The notes: a model not told the origin generated them from the letters alone. 48,705 nucleotides of DNA from Rariglobus sp. (GCA_029266495.1 JAQSWS010000019.1:1-48705); one strand, 5' to 3'. Shown: positions 1 to 9,030, counted from the stretch's first letter. Numbers and translations: made by a program.

Positions 1-3000
1 GAGGCGGAGAGGGCGCGGCGATAGATGCGGAGATCGTCGAGCTGGCCGTTCCAGCCGTTGAAGCCGTTGCTGGTGTCGCCGACGCGGAGGAGGCGGCTGA
101 CGCGGCCTCCGGTGCCGGTGTTCCATTGGGTGTAGGTCGTGCCGCCGTCGAGGTAGAGACGCGCGCGCCAGGTGGCACCATCGAGGTAGTTGACGAGCGT
201 GACGAGGTGCCACTGGCCGTTGTTGAGCGCGGGAGAGTTGAGCTGGCCGCTCCAGTTGTTGCCGGCGATGCCCTGGAGGTTGGTGGGCGAGTCGTTGGCG
301 GTCCAGAGGCGGTATTGAACGTTCCAGTTTTCGTCGGCGAAACCGTTTTTGCTGATGATCGTGCGGTAGCTCAGCGATGTCGTGGTGCGGACCCAGACGG
401 AGATCGTGAAGGCTTGGGCACGGGCGTCGAAATCAAGGTCGCTCTGGTTGGCGGGGAAGAAGGACGTGAGGCCGCTGGCGAGGTTGGACGAGCCGTAGGC
501 GCCGCCGAAACGGCCATCGGAGGCCCACGCGGCGCCGGGGACGTCGGTGGTGTGATTGTTGCCCGCCGTAGTGGAATCCCAGATACGCGTGCCCGAACCT
601 TCGTCGAAGGTGTAGTGAAGAAGGAGGTCAGGATCGGTGCCGAAGCCGCCGACGGGACGGATGTCGAGAGTGAGCTGGCGGTCGGCGTAGCCGGAGCTGT
701 CGGCGACGCGGACGGTGAAGGTGGCGTTGTTCACAGGCGCGGCGGGGGTGCCGGCGAGGCGACCGTCGGCGGTGATGGCGAGGCCGGCGGGAAGCGCGCC
801 GGAGGCGAGGACCCAAGTGCGCATGTCGATGCCCCCAAGGGCGGTGAGAGGGAGATCGTAAATGCGTCCGGCGGTCAGCACGGGCAGGGTCGCGGTGGTG
901 ATGGCGAGAGCGGGATTGATCGTGAGCTGGGCGGACGCGGAGGTGACCTGATTGACGGAGTTGGTGACCGTGACGGTGTAGGCACCGGCATCGCTGAGGG
1001 TGACGGCGTCGAGGATGAATTCGGGGGCGTTTGTGCCGACGGGCGTGGTGTCCCGATACCATTGGTAGGTGAAGGGGCCGGTGCCGGCGACGGAGACGAA
1101 GAGATTCAGCGGATTGCCGACGGCGAGGGTTTGAGTGGCGGGCGGAGTGAGAACGCTCGGTGCGGTGGGGGCGGGAGGGACTGGGGCGGCGAGAGGAACG
1201 CCGGAGGCATCGCGGCCGTCGAGTTGACGGAGGTAGGCGAGAAGATCGTCGCGATCACCGGTGGAGAGGGCGAGGACGCGACGGTGGGGTTGGGCGGCGA
1301 GGAGATCGTCGGCGTTGGCGACCACGAGGGCGTTGACCGTGAGGTCGGCGTTGCCGCGCAGGACGTCGATGGTGTTGGTCGCGCCGGGCTGGAGCGCGGC
1401 TTCGACGACGACCCACAGCCAGCCACTGGTCATCCAGCCGTTGTCGGGATACTGGCGGAGGACGGCGAGGGTTTGCTCGACGCCGTTGATGCGAAGGAGG
1501 GCGGTGCCGTTGTTGTATTGGCGGATGTAGCGGAGCGCGATGCGAGCGGTGCCGCCGGTGAGGCCGCCATCGACGGCGGCGAAGCGGATGCCAGGCGGAG
1601 TCGCGGCACCGGCCTCGGCGCCGATGAAGGCGGCGGTTCCGCCGAAGGCGTTGCGAAAGGAACCGCCGCCACCCTCGACGGGATTTTCGGTGAAGGTGGC
1701 GATGGCGGCGGGAACGACAGTGGTGAGGTGCTGGGCATCGGCGCCGAGACGGAGGGCACCGCCGGCGTAGGTGAAGACGTCGGAAAGCGTTTCGGCCTGG
1801 CCGTTGTGAAGGTAGGTGCGGGAGGCGTGGAGTCCGTGAAGCGTGGGCGTGTCGATGCCGGTGAGCGGGCCGCCGAGGCGGAGGCCGGACAGCGAGGAAA
1901 GCGTGCCGGTGTCGTGCAGGTTGGGCGTGGATACGGAGCTGCGAATGCTGTCGGTGCGAGCGGTGCCGGAGTGGCAGTCGGCGCAGGACTGGGCGGTGAA
2001 GACCGTCTGACCGCGGAGGGCGGCGGCGGTGAGAGAGCCGTCGGTGTTACGCGCGGGACTGCGCGGAGTGGAGGCGGGCGAGAGCGACGTGATATAGGCG
2101 GCGAGAGCGTCGAGTTCGGGGCTGAGGCCGGCTTTGCCGGAAGCGGGCGACGGGTGCTGGGCGGCGAATTGTTGAGGCGTGAGCGGGAGGAAGCCGGTGC
2201 CGCCGAAGGGACCGCGGATGTCGTGTTCGAAATCCTGAACCTCGTCGAAGTTGGCGGACCAGTGGAGGTTTCCATGGCCGAGGCCGGAGCGGCCGCGAAG
2301 ATCGGTAGTGCGACGCAGACCCTCGCCGCGGCCGGTGAAATCCCAAATGCGACCATCGGTGCCGCCGTCGACGTGGCAGGTGGCGCAGCTGATGTAGCTG
2401 TCGGCCGACATGCGAGGATCGGCCGCGTTGTAGAAGATTTGTTTGCCGAGGAGGACATCGGCGGCGAGCGGTTCGGTGGCGACAGTAACGGTGGTGGGGA
2501 GGAGCGGAAGGTTGGTGCGGTTTTCGGAGAGGAACGGCGCGGCGTTTCGCACGGTGACAGAGCGGTCCATGAAGTTCTGGGTGAAGAGACGCTGCGTGAC
2601 GGGATCGATGAGCAGGCCTTGGGGCGCGAGGCCAGCGGAGAGTTCGAAGGCGATGACGGCGGGGATGGTTTCGGTGGCGCCCTGAGTTTGCTGATTGGTG
2701 AGCGGGGCGAGGCCGAGGGCATCGATGGCGGAGACCTTGTTGTTGCCTTGGAGCGTGACGAGGAGTGTGTCGCCGAGGGGCGTGTAGGTGAGGGCGCTGG
2801 GGCTGTCGGAGTTGTCGAAATCGCGGCGTGCGTGACGGATTTCGGCTTGGCTGGACGCGAGATCGATGAAGGAGACGACGGAGCGCGCGGTGGTTTCGTG
2901 AGTGAGGTCACCGACGCCGAAGAGAAGGCCACGCTGGGTGTTGTCTTGCTTGGAGGCGATGGCGGCACGGGTGCCGTCGGGCGAGATGGCGATGCTCGTG

Positions 3001-5477
3001 AGGTAGTTGGGCACGCCGGAGCCGCGGTCGCCGCCGTCGAGGGTATTGGCGGCTTCGAGACGAATGGTGCGGGTGAGGGTGAACGCGGGTGACGGCGAGG
3101 TTGTGAACGCGAAGTCGTCGACCTCGGCCTCCAGTTCGGGGGAGATGAAACGGGTGACGAGGACGCGAGTGCCGTTGCCGCTGATGGCGATGGCTCGGGG
3201 AGTGGGGAACGTCGCGATGCCGGCGGGCGTGGCGGAGGGATTGGCAGCGGAGTAACGCTGAAGTTGCGCGGAACCGTAGAGCGTGACGAAGAGCGACTGG
3301 CCGTCGGGGGACGCGGCGATGCCGAAGGGAGCGGAACCGTAAGGTAGGGTGACGGTGGCGTGGGTGGTGCCGTCGGGATTGAGAACGCGGAGTTGGTCGG
3401 AGCCGTGGCAAGTCACCCAGTAGCGGCCGAAGGCGTCGCGCGCGATGTTACGGGGGTTGGAGTTCGCGCCGGTGGAGTGCTCGGCGAGTTTGGCGCCGGT
3501 GGAAGCATTGAGGACGGAGACGGTGTGGGCGTCGGGATTGACGACCCAGAGGCGGCGTCCGTCGGGATCGTCGCCGATGGCGAGGGTGCCGCTTTGCGTG
3601 GGTCGCGGGCCGGCGGGAGGAGTGATGACGAGCAGACGGAGGGAGTCGGCGACGATGGCGCCGTGGCTGTCGCGGATCTGAACGAGGACGCGAGGACGGC
3701 CGGCGGTGGTGTAGGTGTGTTGGGCAGAGGGAGAGTCAGTCCAATCGGACCAGGTGCCGTCGAAATTAAAGCGGTATTCGAGCGGGCCGTCGCCGGTGCC
3801 GGAAGCGGTGACGGTGAGCGGAGTGCCGGGGGCGGGCTGATAGACGTTGGATGAGACGCCGGTGAACACGGGCGGGGGAGTGGAGTTGAGTCCGCCGCCG
3901 GTGGAGAAGCGGAAACTGTAGGGCTCGATATAATTTCCGGCGGTGTCCACGAAGCCGATCTGGTTGGCGGGGTCGGAGAGGAAATCCACCTGGTAGGTGG
4001 TGTCGGCGGTGAGACCGGCGTCGGGCGTGAACGTGAGGTTGCCGGAAAAATCGTGGAGCAACAGGCCGGCGACGGGAGAGCCGAGGGTGTTGCCGGCGAG
4101 GACGGGGCGGACGGTGAAGTCGATGCCGTTGCGCGGGCCGCCGTTGCGAGGATGTTCGTGGAGCAGGAAGCTGAGCGGGGCGTGGCGCGGGTAGTTGGTG
4201 CGGTTGACCTGCGGAATGTGGAAGGCGACGCGCGGCGGCGTGGTGTCGGGCGCCTGCTGGTGGACCCAGACGCCCATGCCCTGGTTGAAGCCCTGGATGG
4301 GGTAGCCGCCGGTGAGCCAGAGATTACCAAGGACAAGGGACATCTGGCTGGTGTTCACTCCGGTGGCGACCTCGTCGAGGGTGAGGACGATGGGGTTGGC
4401 GTCGCCCGCGATGAGGCGGGTCATGTCCACCTTGCGGTTGTGGATGAAGGCGAAGTTGTCCTGATAAACCGGATACGAGGCGTTGGTGAAAGCCGGGACG
4501 GTGAGACTGGCGGCGAGGCGGATGGAGCCGTCGCCGGCGGGATGGGTGGCGGCGGTGATGTCGGCAGCCTCGAGGATGTTGGTGGTGGAGCCGACGACGT
4601 AGAGACCGGTGCCGTCGCTGAAGAGATTGGGCCAGTAGCCGTGGAAGCCGCCCGGCAACGAGCCGACCAGGTGCGGCGTGATGGAGCGGGTGGCGGGGTC
4701 GTCGAAATTGTTATACTGGAGACGATAGACGACGATGCCGTCGGCGCCGGCGTTGCCGCTGCGGGCGAAAATCAGGAGGTCGCCGAAGAACATCGAGTGC
4801 CAGTCGCCGCCACCGTAGGCGCCGACATGGTCGATGGTGGCGAGAGTTTGGAACGACGCGTAACCGTTGGGTGAGAGGGATACTTTGCGGATGTCGATCG
4901 GCAGGTCCTGGATGTCATACCAGAGTTGGGTCGAGTCCCACGGGCCGGCCTGGGCGGACCGATTATAGCCGAACGGGAGCTGGCCGAGGTTGGGGATGCC
5001 GGCGGTGCCACCGAGTTCGACGGGCGCGCCGAAGGAAGCGACGCGGAGGACGCCCGGAAGGAGGAGGTTGTCCATCTGGGCGGTGCCGTGGGCGTTCCAG
5101 CCATAGTTGCCCTGGATCCAGCGGTTGTTCGGGTAGGTGAGATTGAAGTCGGACGGGTGGCGGCGGACGGGGGCGGCGGGGTTGGAAATATCGTAAACGC
5201 GCAGGACGAGGTCTGACTCGGGGCGGGAGCCGGGAGCCTCGCCGCCGACGATGATCCAGCCGTTGACATAATTGATCGAGGTGGTGCGGCCGATGGGTTC
5301 GGAACCATTGGCGACGGGATGGCTGAGGAGCGTGCCGGGCACTTCGGCGCGCGGCTGGTTGAGGAAGCCCTGGGTGGTGACTTGGGCGCGGGCGGCGGAG
5401 AGAAGGAAAAGACAGGGAATGGCCGCAAAGAGGCGCAGAAGACGCAAAAAAACGGAAGCGGATGCGGAGGCGGGCAT
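1..5477 (-). CDS. secreted di-haem cytochrome / beta-propeller / LamG mosaic protein (C-terminus beyond window)
   Basis: One minus-strand frame, checked at several points, starts at ATG 5477 and is still open at base 1 (about 1825 codons). Residues 1-31 form a signal peptide with a cleavable ARA|Q end. Then come a propeller-like N-terminal part, a Big_5-like segment after DTTPPRVAF (about 410-510), a PKD-like segment (about 546-620) and YVTN-type propeller repeats (about 626-1000). Two haem c sites follow: CATCH with His1035 and CADCH with His1169. The later segment reading TPTLHGLHASRTYLHNG is typical of MauG/cytochrome c peroxidase-like di-haem proteins. Next are a carbohydrate-binding-like beta domain (about 1266-1360), an Ig domain (about 1437-1510), a He_PIG-like domain (about 1530-1596) and a LamG jelly roll ending QLDDLRIYRRALSA at the window edge. 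It probably acts outside the inner membrane in redox chemistry coupled to polymer binding; the substrate is unknown. The gene stands alone. Confidence 0.88.
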   Translation of the reverse strand, partial: MPASASASVFLRLLRLFAAIPCLFLLSAARAQVTTQGFLNQPRAEVPGTLLSHPVANGSEPIGRTTSINYVNGWIIVGGEAPGSRPESDLVLRVYDISNPAAPVRRHPSDFNLTYPNNRWIQGNYGWNAHGTAQMDNLLLPGVLRVASFGAPVELGGTAGIPNLGQLPFGYNRSAQAGPWDSTQLWYDIQDLPIDIRKVSLSPNGYASFQTLATIDHVGAYGGGDWHSMFFGDLLIFARSGNAGADGIVVYRLQYNNFDDPATRSITPHLVGSLPGGFHGYWPNLFSDGTGLYVVGSTTNILEAADITAATHPAGDGSIRLAASLTVPAFTNASYPVYQDNFAFIHNRKVDMTRLIAGDANPIVLTLDEVATGVNTSQMSLVLGNLWLTGGYPIQGFNQGMGVWVHQQAPDTTPPRVAFHIPQVNRTNYPRHAPLSFLLHEHPRNGGPRNGIDFTVRPVLAGNTLGSPVAGLLLHDFSGNLTFTPDAGLTADTTYQVDFLSDPANQIGFVDTAGNYIEPYSFRFSTGGGLNSTPPPVFTGVSSNVYQPAPGTPLTVTASGTGDGPLEYRFNFDGTWSDWTDSPSAQHTYTTAGRPRVLVQIRDSHGAIVADSLRLLVITPPAGPRPTQSGTLAIGDDPDGRRLWVVNPDAHTVSVLNASTGAKLAEHSTGANSNPRNIARDAFGRYWVTCHGSDQLRVLNPDGTTHATVTLPYGSAPFGIAASPDGQSLFVTLYGSAQLQRYSAANPSATPAGIATFPTPRAIAISGNGTRVLVTRFISPELEAEVDDFAFTTSPSPAFTLTRTIRLEAANTLDGGDRGSGVPNYLTSIAISPDGTRAAIASKQDNTQRGLLFGVGDLTHETTARSVVSFIDLASSQAEIRHARRDFDNSDSPSALTYTPLGDTLLVTLQGNNKVSAIDALGLAPLTNQQTQGATETIPAVIAFELSAGLAPQGLLIDPVTQRLFTQNFMDRSVTVRNAAPFLSENRTNLPLLPTTVTVATEPLAADVLLGKQIFYNAADPRMSADSYISCATCHVDGGTDGRIWDFTGRGEGLRRTTDLRGRSGLGHGNLHWSANFDEVQDFEHDIRGPFGGTGFLPLTPQQFAAQHPSPASGKAGLSPELDALAAYITSLSPASTPRSPARNTDGSLTAAALRGQTVFTAQSCADCHSGTARTDSIRSSVSTPNLHDTGTLSSLSGLRLGGPLTGIDTPTLHGLHASRTYLHNGQAETLSDVFTYAGGALRLGADAQHLTTVVPAAIATFTENPVEGGGGSFRNAFGGTAAFIGAEAGAATPPGIRFAAVDGGLTGGTARIALRYIRQYNNGTALLRINGVEQTLAVLRQYPDNGWMTSGWLWVVVEAALQPGATNTIDVLRGNADLTVNALVVANADDLLAAQPHRRVLALSTGDRDDLLAYLRQLDGRDASGVPLAAPVPPAPTAPSVLTPPATQTLAVGNPLNLFVSVAGTGPFTYQWYRDTTPVGTNAPEFILDAVTLSDAGAYTVTVTNSVNQVTSASAQLTINPALAITTATLPVLTAGRIYDLPLTALGGIDMRTWVLASGALPAGLAITADGRLAGTPAAPVNNATFTVRVADSSGYADRQLTLDIRPVGGFGTDPDLLLHYTFDEGSGTRIWDSTTAGNNHTTDVPGAAWASDGRFGGAYGSSNLASGLTSFFPANQSDLDFDARAQAFTISVWVRTTTSLSYRTIISKNGFADENWNVQYRLWTANDSPTNLQGIAGNNWSGQLNSPALNNGQWHLVTLVNYLDGATWRARLYLDGGTTYTQWNTGTGGRVSRLLRVGDTSNGFNGWNGQLDDLRIYRRALSA

Positions 5478-5644
5478 CGGGGAGGGGCGACGCAAATTAC
5501 CTAGGAGCGGAGGCTGCCCAGAGCGAGCGCGCAGCATGGGAAAATCCCGTAAAACCGACAGGCGAGGGATGGTGGAGGCTACGGACCAGCGGATAAAAAC
5601 AGTCATGCGTCCTTGCTACGGGGAAAAGGACGCAGCGTTACCGA

Positions 5645-5680
5645 CTTCGACGTTTTAATCGAAGAAGCGGAAAGCGCTTT
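5645..5680 (-). terminator. hairpins between the E1 gene and the mosaic-protein gene
   Basis: The 219-bp gap 5478-5696 holds no gene. Just beyond the E1 stop (read on the minus strand) lie the palindrome AAAGCGCTTT at 5671-5680 and a CTTCGA/TCGAAG stem at 5645-5664. No clear U-tract follows, so this is at best a weak or factor-assisted terminator. The promoter of the mosaic gene must lie in the same gap, but no convincing -35/-10 pair was seen. Confidence 0.3.
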
Positions 5681-5696
5681 AACCGATGGGGCCTGC

Positions 5697-7736
5697 TTAC
5701 CCGATCCAGGCGGCGATTTGTTCGATGAGTTTTTCGCGGGTGGGGCGGTAGGCCAGCTCCAGTTCGGGGGCGAAGGGGACGGGCATGTCGGCGGACGCGA
5801 TGCGAAGGGGGGCGGCTTCGAGGCTGAAGAAATGCTCCTCGGTCAGGCGGGCGACCAGCTCGGCGCCGAAGCCGTGGGTGCGGCGGCCCTCGTGCAACAC
5901 GATCAGGCGGTGGGTGCGTTCGAGAGAGGCTTTGATGGCATCGAGCTGGAGTGGGGCGAGTCCGCGGAGATCGAACAGGTCGAAGCTCTTTTCGTATTCG
6001 TTTTCAAAATACGCGCAGGCCTCGGCGGCGGGGAGGGTCATTTCGCCGTAGGTGACGAAGGTCGCGTAGGTGCCCGGCCGGAGCAGCTTGGGTTGCCAGA
6101 CGTCACGGTAGTTTTTATCCCAGGCGACCGGGTGTTTGCCACGGCGGTAGAGGCCCTTGTGCTCGAAGATGAGGACGGGGTTGTTGTCCTCATAGGCGGC
6201 GAGGATGGCGTTGAACGCATCCTGCGGGGTGCTCGGGTAGATCGCCTTGAGGCCAGGCATGGAGAGGAAGAGCGACTCCAGTTCTTGCGAGTGGAAGGAA
6301 CCCATCGTGAGACCGCCGCCGCAGGGGAGGCGGAAGACCAGCGGCACGGCGGCGCCGGCGCGGAAGTGGTAGGTGGCGGCGTTGAGCGTGATCTGGGTGA
6401 CCGCCTCGGTGGAGAAGTCGGCGAACTGGAATTCCTCGATGGGGCGGTGGCCGTTGAGGGCCATGCCGATGGCCCAGCCGGTGCAGGCGCTTTCGCAGAG
6501 GGGGGTGTTAAAAACCCGCGGACGGCCGAAATCCTTGAGGAGGCCGTCGGTGACTTTGAACGCACCGCCGTAGGTGCCGATATCCTGGCCGAGGATGAGC
6601 GATTCAGGACGCTCGGCGAGGACCTTGCGGAGGGCGGCGTTAATGGCTTGGGCGCTGGTGAGTTGCTCGGAGGCGGCGGGGGTGGGCTGCCACGGGAGGG
6701 CGGGGGCGGGCGGGGCAAAGACCTCGGCGAGGAGGCTGGCATCGGCGACAGGGCGCGCAACGGCGAGCGAGACCTGGATGCAGGCTTCAAGGAAGGCGTG
6801 AAGTTCGGCCTCGATTTTTTCGAGGGCGGCGGCGTGGCCGGCGGCGACGAGCTTGGCGCGGAACTTGGGGAGGGGGTCCTGGGCGAGGATGGCGTCCAGT
6901 TCGCCGGGGGCGAGGTAGTCGCAGGTGTCGTAAGCGGCGTGTCCGCGCATGCGGAGGGTGTGCGCCTCGATGAGAACGGGCCGCGAGGTGCTGCGCACCT
7001 TGTCGATCGCGGCGGCGAGGGTGCGGGTGATCGTTTCGACGTCGCCGGTGGCGTCGAGCGAGTAGCCTTCCATGCCGTAGCCGGCGGCGCGTTGGTAGAG
7101 TTCGGTGCCGGCGGTGAACTGTTCGCTGACGGGGGTGGAGTAGGCGTATTTGTTGTTCTCGATGATGAAGACCACCGGCAGGGAGAGGAGCGAGGCGAGG
7201 TTGAGGGACTCGTGGATGTCCCCGGTGCTGGAGCTGCCGTCGCCAAAGAAGGTGAAGCCGACGGCGGGTTTGCCCTGACGGCGCTGGGAGTCGGTCACGC
7301 CGAGGACGTGCGACAGCATGGAGCCGAGATGGGAGATCATCGGCAGCGAGCGGTTTTTGACGTCGCCGTGGTGAACGTTGCCTTCGCGGGCCTTGGTGGG
7401 GCTGCCGGCGTTGGCGAAATACTGGTTGAGGTGATCGCAGAGGTGGTCGCTCCAGATCAGGTGTCCGCCGAAATCGCGGTGGGTGAACGAAACGGCGTCG
7501 ATCGTTTTATCGGCGAGCAGGATCAGGGGAACGATGAGTGCCTCGTTGCCCTGGCCGCCGGTGACGGTGCCCTTGATGAGGCCCTGGCGAAAGAGATCGA
7601 GGATGCGGTTGTCGCCGGTGCGGGCGAGGTGCATCCACGCATAGAGGCGCAGGAGGGCGGAGGCCGGGTTTTGATCGAACTCGCCGGCACGGAGATCGCG
7701 CTCGGCAAGAATGGCGGGAGGTGTGGGAAAAGCCAT
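5697..7736 (-). CDS. fused alpha/beta E1 of a 2-oxoacid dehydrogenase complex
   Basis: This 679-residue protein joins both E1 subunits of a branched-chain or pyruvate-type 2-oxoacid dehydrogenase, the thiamine-diphosphate enzyme that decarboxylates the oxoacid and acylates lipoyl E2. The alpha half has the ThDP motif GDGSSSTGDIHE...ENNKYAYST and the HTLRMRGHAAYD segment. The beta half has LGQDIGTYGGAFKVTDGL, FNTPLCESACTGWAIGMAL and IYPSTPQDAFNAIL, and ends with the transketolase C-terminal domain. I chose ATG 7736 (MAFPTPPAIL). The frame stays open for 52 more codons, but that part is largely translated heptamer repeat and shows no family similarity. No E2 or E3 gene is in the window. Substrate (branched-chain oxoacids, pyruvate or acetoin) cannot be decided from sequence. 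Confidence 0.88.
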   Translation of the reverse strand: MAFPTPPAILAERDLRAGEFDQNPASALLRLYAWMHLARTGDNRILDLFRQGLIKGTVTGGQGNEALIVPLILLADKTIDAVSFTHRDFGGHLIWSDHLCDHLNQYFANAGSPTKAREGNVHHGDVKNRSLPMISHLGSMLSHVLGVTDSQRRQGKPAVGFTFFGDGSSSTGDIHESLNLASLLSLPVVFIIENNKYAYSTPVSEQFTAGTELYQRAAGYGMEGYSLDATGDVETITRTLAAAIDKVRSTSRPVLIEAHTLRMRGHAAYDTCDYLAPGELDAILAQDPLPKFRAKLVAAGHAAALEKIEAELHAFLEACIQVSLAVARPVADASLLAEVFAPPAPALPWQPTPAASEQLTSAQAINAALRKVLAERPESLILGQDIGTYGGAFKVTDGLLKDFGRPRVFNTPLCESACTGWAIGMALNGHRPIEEFQFADFSTEAVTQITLNAATYHFRAGAAVPLVFRLPCGGGLTMGSFHSQELESLFLSMPGLKAIYPSTPQDAFNAILAAYEDNNPVLIFEHKGLYRRGKHPVAWDKNYRDVWQPKLLRPGTYATFVTYGEMTLPAAEACAYFENEYEKSFDLFDLRGLAPLQLDAIKASLERTHRLIVLHEGRRTHGFGAELVARLTEEHFFSLEAAPLRIASADMPVPFAPELELAYRPTREKLIEQIAAWIG

Positions 7737-7812
7737 GTCCAAGCCGGAGACGGTGAGGAGCGGGTGCGGGGTGGGCAAGCCTGCGCGCAGTCGCCGTAAC
7801 GGCGGCTGCGCG

Positions 7813-7895
7813 CAATGACCAATGACCAATGACCAATGACCAATGACCAATGACCAATGACCAATGACCAATGACCAATGACCAATGACCAATGA
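7813..7895. repeat. heptanucleotide tandem repeat, CAATGAC x 11.9
   Basis: Eleven perfect head-to-tail copies of CAATGAC (7813-7889) are followed by six more matching bases. The array fills much of the 167-bp gap between the GYF-like protein gene and the E1 gene. Read on the minus strand it has no stop in any frame, which is why a spurious N-terminal extension of E1 appears open. A shorter relative of the array lies inside the kinase gene at 36067-36098. Confidence 0.97.
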
Positions 7896-7903
7896 GCGGG
7901 TGG

Positions 7904-8416
7904 TTAATACCGGTCCATTACGCCGAAGAGGACCCAGGCGAGGCTGATATTCCCCATGACGAAGAAGCCGAGCAGGAAGGGATCATACCAGGGGCGGCCT
8001 AGAAACAGATTCACGATCACGAGTCCGTTGATCAGGCTGGCAGCGATGAGGTAGTCGGTTCGCCGCCGGTTTTTGCGCGGACGAAGGGGTGTGAGGAGAT
8101 CGCCCTGAACGGCTTTTTCGCGGGCGAGGTTGGCACTCAGGATTTCCTGGACCGAAGGTGCGGCGTCGGTTGCGGACGTGTTGACCCGCTTGATCGGATG
8201 GGCACCGAGTTTGTATTTGGGGCGCTCGGGTAGGAGTTCACTGCAAAGTGCCTGGAAATCACGCAAGGGTGCCCAGGTGTCGGGCTCGGTTTCCGGCGCA
8301 ACCGGGGTGGTGCTCGTGAGCACGCCGATGTCGGCCTTCTGGCGGAGAACGAGGAGACTGTGCGGACCGGTGCGCAGGCCGTCCTCCATGAGGAAGTATC
8401 GCAAGGCGGCGGGCAT
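7904..8416 (-). CDS. GYF-like domain membrane protein
   Basis: A 170-residue protein of unknown role. The N-terminal ~55 residues (RYFLMEDGLRTGPHSL... to DTWAPL) resemble the GYF_2 domain, a small peptide-binding fold seen in many bacterial membrane proteins. A basic stretch (RPRKNRRR) precedes two hydrophobic segments (about LIAASLINGLVIVNLFL and FLLGFFVMGNISLAWVLFG), so the GYF part should be cytoplasmic. I chose ATG 8416, next to the domain, over ATG 8476, whose extra 20 residues are proline-rich and almost reach the rpiB stop. It lies 66 bp downstream of rpiB, probably in the same transcript. Confidence 0.7.
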   Translation of the reverse strand: MPAALRYFLMEDGLRTGPHSLLVLRQKADIGVLTSTTPVAPETEPDTWAPLRDFQALCSELLPERPKYKLGAHPIKRVNTSATDAAPSVQEILSANLAREKAVQGDLLTPLRPRKNRRRTDYLIAASLINGLVIVNLFLGRPWYDPFLLGFFVMGNISLAWVLFGVMDRY

Positions 8417-8482
8417 GTGCGGAGGAGCGGCTGACAGGGGAGGTGGCGACGGCACGGGGCGGAAAGCGCCCGTCATCCCCCC

Positions 8483-8923
8483 TCAGGCCTGTTCGATTTT
8501 TTGGATGCGGGCGATGTGACGGCCGCCTTCAAACTCGGTGGCGAGCCAGGTCCGGGTGATCTGGAGTGCTTCCGCCTCGGTGACGGTGCGTTGTCCGAGG
8601 GAGAGGACGTTGCCGTCATTGTGCGAACGGTTCCAGATGGCGACCTGTTCGTTCCAGCAAAGCCCGCAGCGGATGCCTTTGACCTTGTTGGCGACGATGG
8701 CTTCGCCGTTTCCGGAACCGCCGAGGACGATGCCGCGCTGGAATTCGCCACGGGCGACCGCTTCGGCGGTGGGTCGGATGAAGTCGGGGTAGTCGCAGGA
8801 GGCGTCCGAGTAGGTGCCAAAATCGCGGACGGTATGGCCATCCGCAAGGAGCGCAGCCTTAATGGCTTCCTTATAAGCGAAGCCGGCATGGTCGGAACCG
8901 ATCGCGATGGTGTAGGTCTTCAT
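8483..8923 (-). CDS. rpiB: ribose-5-phosphate isomerase B
   Basis: At 146 residues this matches the RpiB/LacAB sugar-phosphate isomerases, which interconvert ribose-5-phosphate and ribulose-5-phosphate in the non-oxidative pentose phosphate pathway. Visible signatures are GSDHAGF (9-15), DYPDF (44-48), the phosphate loop GGSGNGE (68-74) and NRSHNDGNVLSLG. Enterobacterial enzymes have a catalytic Cys in the loop; here it reads GGSGNGE with Glu74, as in the mycobacterial type where Glu is the base. The gene heads a probable minus-strand unit with the GYF-like protein and diverges from the lipoprotein gene at 9031 across 107 bp that should hold both promoters. Confidence 0.93.
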   Translation of the reverse strand: MKTYTIAIGSDHAGFAYKEAIKAALLADGHTVRDFGTYSDASCDYPDFIRPTAEAVARGEFQRGIVLGGSGNGEAIVANKVKGIRCGLCWNEQVAIWNRSHNDGNVLSLGQRTVTEAEALQITRTWLATEFEGGRHIARIQKIEQA

Positions 8924-9030
8924 GGAGGAATTAATAAGAGCGGACGAAGTCGGGGAATGTCGTTATTCTGCGAGCGTTCGCGGGCAGCAAATCAAAACGT
9001 GCCGACCTCTTGTTTCCCATTTTTCGAACC

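Noticed and set aside
126-3092. Plus-strand open frame of 988 codons
   Set aside because: It is Gly/Glu/Asp-rich without domains and lies opposite the minus-strand frame that shows haem motifs, a LamG domain and a signal peptide in one continuous frame.
5613-7799. Plus-strand open frame of 728 codons opposite the E1 gene
   Set aside because: The minus strand codes a clear E1 dehydrogenase with the ThDP motif; the plus frame is a GC-driven shadow.
7737-7892. 52-residue N-terminal extension of the E1 protein
   Set aside because: Mostly translated heptamer array plus unrelated codons; family similarity begins at ATG 7736.
7813-7895. Heptamer array as a CRISPR
   Set aside because: Units are 7 bp with no spacers and no cas genes nearby.
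5697-8923. Search for E2/E3 dehydrogenase genes around the E1 gene
   Set aside because: No lipoyl, acyltransferase or flavin disulfide motifs were found in the neighbouring frames.
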